Assembly: GCA_047639325.1 (NCBI GenBank)
Contig: JBLINN010000177.1
Coordinates: forward strand, 1-8,794
Origin: NVQY01 sp047639325
GTDB taxonomy: Bacteria > Pseudomonadota > Alphaproteobacteria > Rhodobacterales > Rhodobacteraceae
DNA length: 8,794 nt
Direction of reading: 5' to 3'
The notes below the pieces were generated by a model, which had not been told where the DNA came from, did no database searches, and was given only the letters and a program-made list of their open reading frames with translations. Within the stretch, counting starts at the first letter, position 1; every line of letters starts with the position of its first letter. The position numbers and the translations under genes are program-made. Shown one piece after another: positions 1 to 7,767 of this stretch.

Positions 1-2
1 AT

Positions 3-722
3 GGTTGGAAAGACGTTTTGAAGCCAGTCATCGCGCGATATGCGGATCGTCACTTGATGCGGTTCTTCCGGGGGGATGCCGCGTTCGCCATCCCGGACCT
101 CTATAAGATGCTGGAAGGGGAAGGTTATTTCTACGCCATCCGCCTTCGCACCAATCGTGTTCTTCAGGGCAAGGTCGCGCATCTGCTCAAGCGACCGGTG
201 GGACGTCCGCCAAATCATGTGAAGCGCATCTACGGCGACTTCGAGTATCAGGCGGCGTCCTGGGACAAGCCCCGCCGGGTCATCGCCAAGGTTGAGTGGC
301 ATCCCGGCGAGCTGTTTCCGCGCGTTGGGTTCGTCGTGACCAACCTGCCGATGGAGCCGGACTGGATCATCCGGTTTTACAATCAGCGGGGCACGGCAGA
401 GCAGCATATCAAGGAGGGCAAGCAGGCGATCAACTGGACGCGCCTGTCCTGCATGGGCATGGCCCAGAACGAGGTGCGCCTGCAGCTTCACGCTTTGGCC
501 TACAACCTCGGTGTCTTCCTGCAAGGCACCGACCTGCCCGAAGAGATAGCTGACTGGTCGCTGACCAGCCTTCAGACCAGGTTGATCAAAATTGGCGCTC
601 GGGTCGTCCGCCACGCTCGCGCCATCACATTCCAACTCGCCGAAGTCGCCGTAAGTGGTGATCTGTTCAATCGCATACTTGCAGCAATCCATCGGCTGCG
701 CGCACCTCCGGTTCCCGTATAA
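3..722 (+). CDS. IS1380-family transposase, C-terminal part (5' end outside window)
   Basis: DDE transposase that would cut and paste its own insertion sequence. The frame is open to the left edge (codons from position 3 read GWKDVLKPVIARY), so the TTG at 18 is probably not a true start and about half of the gene lies upstream; IS1380 transposases are usually about 450 aa. Family features seen, numbered from the TTG: an R-G-D-A-A-F segment with a probable catalytic Asp at residue 20, the stretch LLKRPVGRPPN (57-66), KVEWHPGELFPRVGFVVTN (91-109), and YNQRGTAEQHIKEGK (121-135) carrying the probable catalytic Glu at 128. The C-terminal LQLHALAYNLG and SLTSLQTRLIKIGARVV segments are also typical. 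The visible part has no frameshift or internal stop and ends in TAA, so the element could be intact. It converges on the cyclase operon. Family assignment is from memory of conserved motifs. Confidence 0.9.
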   Translation, partial: GWKDVLKPVIARYADRHLMRFFRGDAAFAIPDLYKMLEGEGYFYAIRLRTNRVLQGKVAHLLKRPVGRPPNHVKRIYGDFEYQAASWDKPRRVIAKVEWHPGELFPRVGFVVTNLPMEPDWIIRFYNQRGTAEQHIKEGKQAINWTRLSCMGMAQNEVRLQLHALAYNLGVFLQGTDLPEEIADWSLTSLQTRLIKIGARVVRHARAITFQLAEVAVSGDLFNRILAAIHRLRAPPVPV

Positions 723-1128
723 CGACACCAGTGGCAATAACTGAGCGAAAGCGGCTCGAATGGTCTGCCAAAGGTTTGGGCCGTTCATCGGTATGGACGC
801 TGCAAAGCGATGACAGGCCCAATCTCGCGGCGCTGAACAGCCTCCACGACAAGGACGGTCAACGAAACTGTTGCCACAGCGCGTTGGGACACCTAACCTT
901 GCCGAAAGGCCTCACTACTTGGGGAATGTCGGTTCAATCTGGAGCGGCACCGTTATTCGCGCGTCAATTTCAAGCACAATCGCGATGCCGCTCTCGCAAC
1001 TTGGCGCGGCCTCTGCGCGGGATAAAAGGCAGGCACCCTGCCCTAGCAGAGACTGGTTCGAATTATTCTGTCAGCACCTCCTGAAGCTTCGGGTGGCAGG
1101 TCAACGTTACAACACCAAGTGACCTTAT
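723..1128. other. Intergenic region without a convincing gene
   Basis: About 400 bp lie between the transposase stop and the cyclase stop, with both genes pointing inwards. Open frames of about 60-117 codons exist on both strands, but they have arginine/serine-rich, low-complexity translations, no good ribosome binding site and no resemblance to a family I know. The right end of the IS element should lie in this stretch, probably within the first 100-200 bp. I cannot place it because the left terminal inverted repeat is outside the window. The one structured element I support is the minus-strand terminator at 1024-1042. Confidence 0.6.
1024..1042 (-). terminator. Probable Rho-independent terminator of the PKD-cyclase operon
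   Basis: On the minus strand a perfect 6-bp all-but-one-GC stem, GGCAGG / CCTGCC, closes a GTG loop and is followed directly by TTTTAT. On the plus strand the same hairpin is preceded by ATAAAA and has no T-run after it, so it fits minus-strand transcription only. It lies about 87 nt after the TAG stop of the cyclase gene, a suitable place to end the operon before the convergent IS element. The T-tract is short (four T, then A, T), so efficiency may be moderate. Confidence 0.6.
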
Positions 1129-2862
1129 CTAACCGTATCGATCGCCCAAGGGTGCCCGCAGGGCGGCAAAGGTCGGAACGAGGTTGGCAAAGCCTTTCAG
1201 GGGGATTGGAGGCAGTGTTTCGAAAATTATCTGGTCCAATCCGTTGGCCACGTCGCGGGTCGCCTGATCTACCAGCACTTGGCCGGGTTCAGCTTTGCTG
1301 CACAGCCGAGCGGACAGGTTCACCGTCGATCCCAAAACTGTAAAATCCATCCGGTCACGCGCGCCCATAGCCCCCATCACCACCTCGCCCGAGGCCACGC
1401 CAAGGCCGAGATTCAAGCTGTACTCTGGATACAGGTTTAGCAGTTCGGTCATGGAATCAATAATTTCGACGCTACAGGCAACGGCGCGTCTCTCTTTATC
1501 TTCGCCATCAAACACCGCGACCAACGCATCGCCGATGAACTTATCGACGTCACCGTGATGGGCTTCGACCAGCCGGGTTTGCACATCAAAATATTTGTTC
1601 AGCGCCTCAATCACCACTTCCGGCTGCACCCGCTCTGAAAACTCAGTATAGCCACGAATGTCTGTGAAAAGCACGGATACGCTGCGTCTTTCACCGCCGC
1701 GCGAAATGCCATCCACGCTGGCGTTGCGAATCGCTGACATGGTTCCATGCGACACGAATTTCATCAGTTCAACCCGTTGGCCCAACTGGCCGATCATTCT
1801 GTTGAACCGCGAGGCCAGATCGCCGATCTCATCGCGTGAGTTAACGTCTTCGACACGAGCTGAGAAATCACCCGCCCCCACGCGTTCGGCAATTTCGCCG
1901 ATACGTAGAATCGGCCGCGACATTTGCCGACCAAAGATCAGGGCGGCAGCGCTGGCCAAGGAAAAACCTATCAGGCCAACGATCAGAACTTGTCGTGTGA
2001 TGTCATTGACCACGGCATAGGCGTTTTCCTCGCTCAGTTCTGTGATGACCGCCCATTGGAACCAGTCGGGAAAGGCATAGGCTCCCAGCATGGCGGTGCC
2101 ATCGGGGCGCTCGTAGGATTCCAGCGCGTCGGCCCGCGCATCGGCCAGGATCAGCGGCATCGACGAGGCCACGATCTTGCGATCAGCCAGCAATGTCGCC
2201 TGATCAGACAGGACCCTGCGACCGGCCTGATCAACAATAGTGATCACTCCTCGCTGGGAAAACGGGTGGCGGCGCACCATCCCTGCCAGAAGGGACAGAT
2301 CGATTTTGGCAGCCATCGTGACCTGCCGTCCGGCGATTTTGGTCTCTATCGGCAAGGCTAGTGTGGCAATCCAGTAGTTGGTGTGCGCCAGTTGCGACAC
2401 CACCGGGCGGCCGTATTGCCCAGTGCCAGCGATGAATTTGACCAGATCTGGAGGCGTGGTCAGTACCGCGATCGAGTCCAACCCCTGCTCCGCCAGTTTG
2501 TCGGCATATCCTTGGTTGGTCACTAGAATCGGCAAGTCCGACCCTTCGATGGTCAGTTGCAGCGACATTACTTGCGGCAATTCCTGCAAGCCAAGCGTCA
2601 GCAACGAGATCTTTTGCGGCACGCCCAGATCTTTGCTGTCAATGGCGCTGCGGATCACCATAAGAGGTGTCAGCCAGTGGCCCTGAAACGTATTATCAAA
2701 CAATGACCGTAGTTCCGCCGCGACAGTTGTCAGGTTTTCGTTGGCAGCACTTTTCAGTTCGTCCCGGGTAAGCCTAGTCAGGTTTTGCCCAAAAAGGACC
2801 AGTGGCACCACCGCCAGCAGCGTGGCGAAGAACACAAATTTCAGGCGAAGGGGAAATCGCAT
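1129..2862 (-). CDS. Membrane-bound class III adenylate cyclase (dCache-HAMP-cyclase)
   Basis: Predicted to make cAMP from ATP in the cytoplasm in response to a signal sensed outside the inner membrane. The 577-aa product has TM1 at about 7-25, a periplasmic region at about 30-285 with dCache-like features (YWIATLALPIE near 163; GTAMLGAYAFPDWFQWAVITE at 255-275), TM2 at about 289-310, HAMP at about 311-362, a linker helix MKFVSHGTMSAI (367-378) and the catalytic domain at about 392-570. Metal-binding Asp401 (LFTDIRG) and Asp445 (KFIGDALVAVF), specificity residues Lys441 and Thr508 (DFTVLG), and transition-state Asn515 and Arg519 (VNLSAR) are all present. Lys/Thr marks class IIIb adenylate cyclases; a guanylate cyclase would normally differ at these sites. 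The ATG start lies 7 nt after the PKD gene stop with only a weak GGG-containing ribosome site, which suggests translational coupling. The gene is complete; the IS element did not truncate it. The ligand is unknown. Confidence 0.93.
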   Translation of the reverse strand: MRFPLRLKFVFFATLLAVVPLVLFGQNLTRLTRDELKSAANENLTTVAAELRSLFDNTFQGHWLTPLMVIRSAIDSKDLGVPQKISLLTLGLQELPQVMSLQLTIEGSDLPILVTNQGYADKLAEQGLDSIAVLTTPPDLVKFIAGTGQYGRPVVSQLAHTNYWIATLALPIETKIAGRQVTMAAKIDLSLLAGMVRRHPFSQRGVITIVDQAGRRVLSDQATLLADRKIVASSMPLILADARADALESYERPDGTAMLGAYAFPDWFQWAVITELSEENAYAVVNDITRQVLIVGLIGFSLASAAALIFGRQMSRPILRIGEIAERVGAGDFSARVEDVNSRDEIGDLASRFNRMIGQLGQRVELMKFVSHGTMSAIRNASVDGISRGGERRSVSVLFTDIRGYTEFSERVQPEVVIEALNKYFDVQTRLVEAHHGDVDKFIGDALVAVFDGEDKERRAVACSVEIIDSMTELLNLYPEYSLNLGLGVASGEVVMGAMGARDRMDFTVLGSTVNLSARLCSKAEPGQVLVDQATRDVANGLDQIIFETLPPIPLKGFANLVPTFAALRAPLGDRYG

Positions 2863-2869
2863 GTCTGCC

Positions 2870-5800
2870 CTAGTCGCGCGCGGTTGCTGTTATCAAAGCC
2901 GTGTCCGTTGCCACGCCGCACGCCAGTCCAGTTGTATCGCGGGCCTGCACTGTCACAGTGTAGCTGCCCGGAGCTGTGAACCGGTGGCGGGCGACAGCGC
3001 CTGCTGCCTCGGACCCATCGCCGAAGCTCCAGTTTACCCGCAGGCCCTGCTTGTCGGGATCACTGGCATCTGTTGCGTCAAAGCGCACGACGTCATGCGC
3101 AGCACCAACCGGCACGGTTTGATCCGGCCCGGCATCCACCTGTGGAGCGCTATTCACCAACACCCGTGCGGTATCGGTGCCAATGGCACAGCTTTGTGCG
3201 CCGCTGTCATCCTGTACGCTTAGACGCACCTGCAGGTCAGCGGGTTGGTCAAAGACGTGTTCAACCGTTGGACCTTCCAGCCGGGAGCCATCGCTGAACT
3301 CCCATATCCACGCGACAATCTTGCCGTCCAGATCGCCCGAAGGGCCTGCATCAAACACCACGGTTTGACCGGGGCAAACGGTTCGGTCAGGTCCGGCAAA
3401 GGCTGTGGGCGCGGAATTGATGCGCACATAAACCTCTTCTGTGCGACGACTGTTTTGCAGCCCTGCGCCATCATCCAGCAACACGCTGATCGGGAAAAGG
3501 CCGGGTTTTGAAAACGCGTGTGAAACACTGGGCCCTGTGGCCGTGGTGCCATCACCAAACATCCAGTTCACCTTGGTGGTCTCGGATGCGGCCACTGTCC
3601 AAGGAACCTCTTCCGCCGGGCAAACCGGGGACGGTGCTTGCAACCCTGCCATGGGCGCAGGATTGACGGTGATCTGGCGTGTTGAAGTGGCACGGCTATT
3701 GCCGACCCCGGCGTCGTCGATAACTGTCAGAGTGACAGTATAGACCCCTGGTGTTTCAAACCGGTGAGCGGCCAAGACGCCTGCCGACGCGCTGCCATCG
3801 CCGAAATCCCAGGCAAACTGCGAGATTGCCCCGTCGCTGTCACGGGACTGGCCGGCATCAAAGCTAAGCGCCTGACCAACGGCCACGCTGTCGGGGACAT
3901 CGATCTGCGGTTCGGGGGCGGCGTTGACAATAATCTTGCGCCGCGCCGTCAAAACACTGCACCCGGCGTTACCGCTTTCCAGGCGCGCCGTCAGATCGAC
4001 GTAAAACACCCCTGGTTCGGCAAACACATGGCTGGCTTTGGTGCCGGTGGCTTTTGCGCCATCACTAAACTGCCATTCAAACGCCGAGGCGCGGGCACCG
4101 CTTAGTTTGTTCAGATCTGCGGTGTATTCTGCCGCGATTCCCGCAGCGGCGCGGGCCTTACCGGAAATGGCCAGCTCGGGGGCCGCGATCACGGTGACTT
4201 TGGCCACATCCGTATCAAACGGACTGCAACCTTCGCGGGCTTCTCCGGTTATCGTCAAGGTCACAGAATAGTCGCCGGGCCGCTCAAAGACATAGGCGGG
4301 CTTTTCACCGCTCCCGGTGCCGCCATCGCCTAAGGTCCAACTGAACGCGTTTACGGCGCCGTCGGCATCGGTCGAGCCCGATCCGTCAAAGCGCACCTGC
4401 TGATTGGTGCACACCGTCAGATCTTGGCCTGCGTCGGCAATTGGGCCTTCGCGGACCAGCGCCGCAATGCGGTCTATCGCCGTGCCGCGTTGGGTGCCGG
4501 TTTCATTTTGGATGCGCAAGGTCACCGGGTATGCGCCTGGGTTTTCATAGGTTTTGGTCGGATTGATCAGGTCTGAATTGGACCCATCGCCAAAATCCCA
4601 GGAATACTGCAGCAACCCGCCATCCGGGTCGGTGCTGGCAGAGGCGTCAAACAGGATCGGATCGCCAGAACAGACATCCCGGTTGCCACCTGCATCCGCC
4701 ACGGGGCGGGCATTGATTGTGACGGTGGTTGCATCAACGGCCTTCGCATTGCTAAGCCCTGTGCCGTCGTCAACCCACAGGGTAACAGGGAAAATTCCGG
4801 ATCGTGGATAAACATGGGTGGTGACACGACCAAACCCTCGGGCTAATCCATCGCCGAAGTCCCACTGATACATCAGCGCATCGCCATCGGCGTCGCTGGA
4901 TTTCGAGGCGTCAAATTCGATCTGCAACAGGTCCGAATCTATTTCCGGCCCGGCCTCGGCCACCGGGCTGTGGTTGACACGAATGGTGCGATCATCGCCA
5001 GCCGTGGCGTTTGCAACACCACTGTCATCGGTCACCACCAGTTGGGCTGACCAGATACCCGGAGTCACATAGGCACGCTCGACCACTCTTGCATCCAGAG
5101 GCATTCCCAGGTCGTCAAATTCCCAGCGAAAGCCTGCCAAGGATCCGTCTGGGTCAAAGGACTGACCGGCGTCAAATGTCACGCTGTCCCCGGGGGCGAT
5201 CAACAGATCGGCCCCGGCCACGGCCACGGGCTGGGCATTGACGGTGATCAAAACTTCGCTTTCATCCATCGTCGCCCCGCCGCGGAAGTCATCATAAACC
5301 GTTAGCCGGACGCGATTCAGCCCAGGGTTTGCAAAACTGTGGGCGGCCCGAACCTCCTGCACCTGGGTGCCGTCGGGAAAGGTCCAGACATGGTCTGAAA
5401 TCGACCCGTCAGGATCAACCGAGGCCTGACCGTTGACCACGAACTCCTCACCCGGCGCCACGGTTTGCGGTGGGCCCGCATCGGCGATTGGGGCAGCGTT
5501 GATCGTCACCAGCATGGTATCCCGGTCCGTGTTCAGCGGGGAAGTGCTGTCATCGCGGACCACCAGCGACACCTCGTAGGTGCCGGGGCGCAGGTAGGCG
5601 TGAGATACTTTTTGTCCTGTCGCTGTAGCACCATCGCCAAAGTCCCAAATCCATTCTGTTACTTTGCCGTCGGCATCGACTGATCCGCTGCCGTCAAACA
5701 ACACCACACTTGCCGTGACGTTCTGGTCGGGGCCAGTATCTGCGACGGGGGCCGCATCAATCTGGATCTGCATGGAAATGGTTTGCCGTGCCGAGGTTGT

Positions 5801-7726
5801 GCCGCTGTCGTCTACCACTGTCAGCGTGACAGTGTATTTCCCAGCCTTGGTCCAGGCATAATCGACAACCTTTCCTTCGCCGCGTGCACCATCGCCGAAA
5901 TCCCACTGGTACGACAGAACCTCGCCGTCGGCATCGGTTGTCATACTGGCATCCAGCAAGGCCGCTTCGGACACAGAAACCGGTCGATCAGGGATGCTGA
6001 AATGGGGAACTGGCGGGGCATTTACACCCACGCGCATCCGGTCAATCGCGGTGTTGTTGATCACGCCGCTGTTGTCCTTCACCGTCAGCGAAACAAGATA
6101 ATCACCAGAGGTGGTATAGTTATGCGTCACCTTGGCGCCATCAAGGATGGTGCCGTCGCCCATATCCCAGCTATAGGTTTCGATCGCACCGTCGATGTCA
6201 TAACTGGCGGTCCCATCAAAACTGATAGGCCTGTCAACCACTGCCGACTGGTCCGTTCCTGCCTCGGCCACAGGGGGGAAGTTGACGGTCACCTTGCGTG
6301 TCTGAACGCCAATGTTGCAGGGATGGGCGCTGTCATCTTCGACACGCAGCACGGCGCGGTACTCACCCGGGGTATCATACGCCTTTTGCGCGTGGGCTCC
6401 GCTGGCCAATGTGCCGTCACCAAAGGTCCAGTGATACCGGGTGATCGGGCTATCAGAAGGGCGTGAGCCGGTGCCGTCAAATTCCAACATCTCGCCGGGG
6501 GCCACAATCGTGTCTGCGCCCGGCACTGCTATGGGCGCGTTTCGGACATGTACGTTCAGGTCAAGTTCGGCACCGCGCCCCGGGCGATCACCATCTTCAA
6601 GAATTCGCAACCGTGCGGTGTACATGCCAGGTTGGTCATAGCGATGCGCAACCACCGGATCGCTTGAGATCGACCCGTCACCAAAATCCCATATGAACGA
6701 AAGCGGTGTCAGACCTGTCGAGGCGGAGGCGTCAAATGCCACGGCGCGACAATCGGCCAGTGGACGGACGGTGCCTATGACACTGGGACGCGACGGGACT
6801 GGAGCGCGGTACGGCGGCATTTGCAGAGCAACTGGATCGCCCGCCGCATCAAATAAAGCCAGAGTCACGTCATTGGGCGTCTCAAAGCCACCTGACAAGC
6901 TAATCGCCAAATTGGTTTCTTCACTGTCAACCTGGTCCGATGTCCAGAAATCCTGTGCCGAGACACGCAGACCCAGATCAGCGTAATCATTCACCAGGGC
7001 GATATCGGCATTTGCGGCATCAAAACTCTGGACTGTAAACGGACCGGAGGCTGTGCCGCTGATCCGGATTTGCGTCGCAGGTTGGCCTTTTGACCAACGC
7101 ACAGTCGGGCGGTAGGCAAACATGTCCAATCCGTCGGGCCGCAGATTGCGGTCGCGTGACAAGCTTACATCAAGGGAATATCCGTTTCCGTCATCTCCGC
7201 CTGCGCCCTGAACATCAATACGAAAAAATGCCCTGCCGTCGATCACTTCGCCTTGCGCAGCGAGCAGCCCGGCAAAGTTGACCCAGCGCCCATCGGTTTG
7301 TTTGTCGTTTCGCCAGGTGGTTTCTTTCAGCATCCGTCCAGGGCCGGTAACGGGCGTCATGTCCGTGCGACGCGGTTCTCGGGCGCCGTCGGCAACCGGT
7401 TGCGGGCGATCCGCCTTTGAAAACGCGCCTGATCCGCCAAACACCCGAAAGACCGTCCTGGAATTGCCAGTACCGCCATAGGTGAAATCGCCCGACCCGG
7501 AAACCTCGGGGTCAAACACCCGCACATAAAATCGGTTCTTCATCCCGGCGGGAAGGCTGAAAAAGATCTGCTCGCGCCGATCAACATCGCCTTCGCGACT
7601 TGGCGCCAAGGCTCCATAGACAACCAGCAGCCCGTCCATCGATCCTGGAGTCTGAGCGGTGGCAAAACTTGATGAAAACCCAGCCAGGAAAAACGCAGCC
7701 GCAGCAAGTTTACTTGCCATTCCCAT
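2870..7726 (-). CDS. Giant exported protein with 15 tandem PKD domains
   Basis: A secreted or periplasmic protein of about 1618 aa, probably a binding or scaffold protein; its partner is unknown. I chose the ATG at 7726 because AAGGAG sits 6 nt upstream and because it gives a normal signal peptide (MGMASKLAAAAFFLAGFSSS...ATA|Q, cleavage after about residue 25). An upstream ATG at 7771 overlaps the previous stop but would add 15 charged residues before the signal. Residues about 26-307 form a region I do not recognise. Fifteen PKD beta-sandwich domains fill the rest to the C-terminus, each with a W-x-F-G-D-G-like signature; the signature Trp residues are at 346, 433, 520, 608, 694, 781, 868, 955, 1043, 1130, 1218, 1306, 1388, 1475 and 1566. 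Domain 7 (WEFDDLG) has lost the motif. No lipobox, C-terminal anchor, autotransporter, RTX repeat or catalytic domain is visible. It is the middle gene of the minus-strand set. Confidence 0.93.
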   Translation of the reverse strand: MGMASKLAAAAFFLAGFSSSFATAQTPGSMDGLLVVYGALAPSREGDVDRREQIFFSLPAGMKNRFYVRVFDPEVSGSGDFTYGGTGNSRTVFRVFGGSGAFSKADRPQPVADGAREPRRTDMTPVTGPGRMLKETTWRNDKQTDGRWVNFAGLLAAQGEVIDGRAFFRIDVQGAGGDDGNGYSLDVSLSRDRNLRPDGLDMFAYRPTVRWSKGQPATQIRISGTASGPFTVQSFDAANADIALVNDYADLGLRVSAQDFWTSDQVDSEETNLAISLSGGFETPNDVTLALFDAAGDPVALQMPPYRAPVPSRPSVIGTVRPLADCRAVAFDASASTGLTPLSFIWDFGDGSISSDPVVAHRYDQPGMYTARLRILEDGDRPGRGAELDLNVHVRNAPIAVPGADTIVAPGEMLEFDGTGSRPSDSPITRYHWTFGDGTLASGAHAQKAYDTPGEYRAVLRVEDDSAHPCNIGVQTRKVTVNFPPVAEAGTDQSAVVDRPISFDGTASYDIDGAIETYSWDMGDGTILDGAKVTHNYTTSGDYLVSLTVKDNSGVINNTAIDRMRVGVNAPPVPHFSIPDRPVSVSEAALLDASMTTDADGEVLSYQWDFGDGARGEGKVVDYAWTKAGKYTVTLTVVDDSGTTSARQTISMQIQIDAAPVADTGPDQNVTASVVLFDGSGSVDADGKVTEWIWDFGDGATATGQKVSHAYLRPGTYEVSLVVRDDSTSPLNTDRDTMLVTINAAPIADAGPPQTVAPGEEFVVNGQASVDPDGSISDHVWTFPDGTQVQEVRAAHSFANPGLNRVRLTVYDDFRGGATMDESEVLITVNAQPVAVAGADLLIAPGDSVTFDAGQSFDPDGSLAGFRWEFDDLGMPLDARVVERAYVTPGIWSAQLVVTDDSGVANATAGDDRTIRVNHSPVAEAGPEIDSDLLQIEFDASKSSDADGDALMYQWDFGDGLARGFGRVTTHVYPRSGIFPVTLWVDDGTGLSNAKAVDATTVTINARPVADAGGNRDVCSGDPILFDASASTDPDGGLLQYSWDFGDGSNSDLINPTKTYENPGAYPVTLRIQNETGTQRGTAIDRIAALVREGPIADAGQDLTVCTNQQVRFDGSGSTDADGAVNAFSWTLGDGGTGSGEKPAYVFERPGDYSVTLTITGEAREGCSPFDTDVAKVTVIAAPELAISGKARAAAGIAAEYTADLNKLSGARASAFEWQFSDGAKATGTKASHVFAEPGVFYVDLTARLESGNAGCSVLTARRKIIVNAAPEPQIDVPDSVAVGQALSFDAGQSRDSDGAISQFAWDFGDGSASAGVLAAHRFETPGVYTVTLTVIDDAGVGNSRATSTRQITVNPAPMAGLQAPSPVCPAEEVPWTVAASETTKVNWMFGDGTTATGPSVSHAFSKPGLFPISVLLDDGAGLQNSRRTEEVYVRINSAPTAFAGPDRTVCPGQTVVFDAGPSGDLDGKIVAWIWEFSDGSRLEGPTVEHVFDQPADLQVRLSVQDDSGAQSCAIGTDTARVLVNSAPQVDAGPDQTVPVGAAHDVVRFDATDASDPDKQGLRVNWSFGDGSEAAGAVARHRFTAPGSYTVTVQARDTTGLACGVATDTALITATARD
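2873..6796 (-). repeat. Protein-level tandem repeat: 15 PKD units, period about 87 codons
   Basis: The signature tryptophans of successive units are 87, 87, 88, 86, 87, 87, 87, 88, 87, 88, 88, 82, 87 and 91 residues apart, so the DNA period is close to 261 bp. Each unit runs roughly: P-x-A-x-A-G-x-D, F-D-x-S-x-S-x-D-x-D-G, W-D-F-G-D-G, H-x-Y/F-x-x-P-G-x-Y-x-V-x-L-x-V-x-D-D, V-x-V-N. Between units the DNA is strongly diverged except at the signature, where near-copies of ccatcgccgaaatccca recur (for example near 3797, 4588, 4848, 5633 and 5889). This is an old, diverged duplication rather than a recent expansion. Confidence 0.9.
6806..7651 (-). other. Unrecognised N-terminal region of the PKD protein
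   Basis: About 280 residues follow the signal peptide and precede the first PKD domain. The first half contains IFFSLPAGMKNRFYVRVFDPE and a later FFRIDVQGAGGDDGNGYSLDVSLS stretch; the second half begins near YRPTVRW and includes TLALFDAAGDPVALQMPPY. Alternating hydrophobic residues and many Gly/Asp turns suggest two beta-sandwich modules. I see no catalytic motif and no cysteine. I do not know a family for it; the FYVRVFDPE segment looks like the conserved core. Confidence 0.6.
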
Positions 7727-7732
7727 GACGAA

Positions 7733-7738
7733 CTCCTT
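7733..7738 (-). promoter_or_regulatory. Ribosome binding site that decides the PKD protein start
   Basis: On the minus strand AAGGAG (within GGAGAAGAAGGAG) ends 6 nt before the ATG at 7726-7724. This is the best Shine-Dalgarno match near any candidate start and favours that ATG over the one at 7771 or the ATG two codons further on (spacing 12 nt). Confidence 0.8.
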
Positions 7739-7767
7739 CTTCTCCAGCCTTATGACAGCCGGTATCT

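Noticed and set aside
667..852. Minus-strand open frame of 61 codons overlapping the transposase end
   Set aside because: It overlaps the real transposase codons antisense and shows no recognisable motif.
1047..1078. tRNA-like GGTTCGAAT T-loop sequence
   Set aside because: The flanking bases (ACTGG / TATTC) cannot form the five-pair T-stem, and no acceptor or anticodon arm fits.
731..1084. Plus-strand open frame (117 codons) after the transposase
   Set aside because: Its composition is basic and serine-rich without domain features, no good ribosome binding site is visible, and it runs through the probable terminator hairpin.
1083..1090. Palindrome gaagcttc
   Set aside because: A perfect 8-bp palindrome without a loop cannot be a terminator hairpin and is expected by chance at this length.
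1098..1125. Inverted repeat AGGTCA ... TGACCT just after the cyclase stop
   Set aside because: The stem is only 6 bp with a 16-nt loop and no T-run, so it is weaker than the hairpin at 1024-1042 and may be chance.
5783..6466. Long plus-strand open frame (227 codons)
   Set aside because: It lies entirely antisense to the PKD array; such open frames are expected opposite repeated Asp/Gly-rich codons, and the translation resembles no family.
2873..6796. Regularly spaced short DNA repeats that could suggest a CRISPR-like array
   Set aside because: The period is about 261 bp and the repeated bases encode the WDFGDG signature of PKD domains within one open reading frame.
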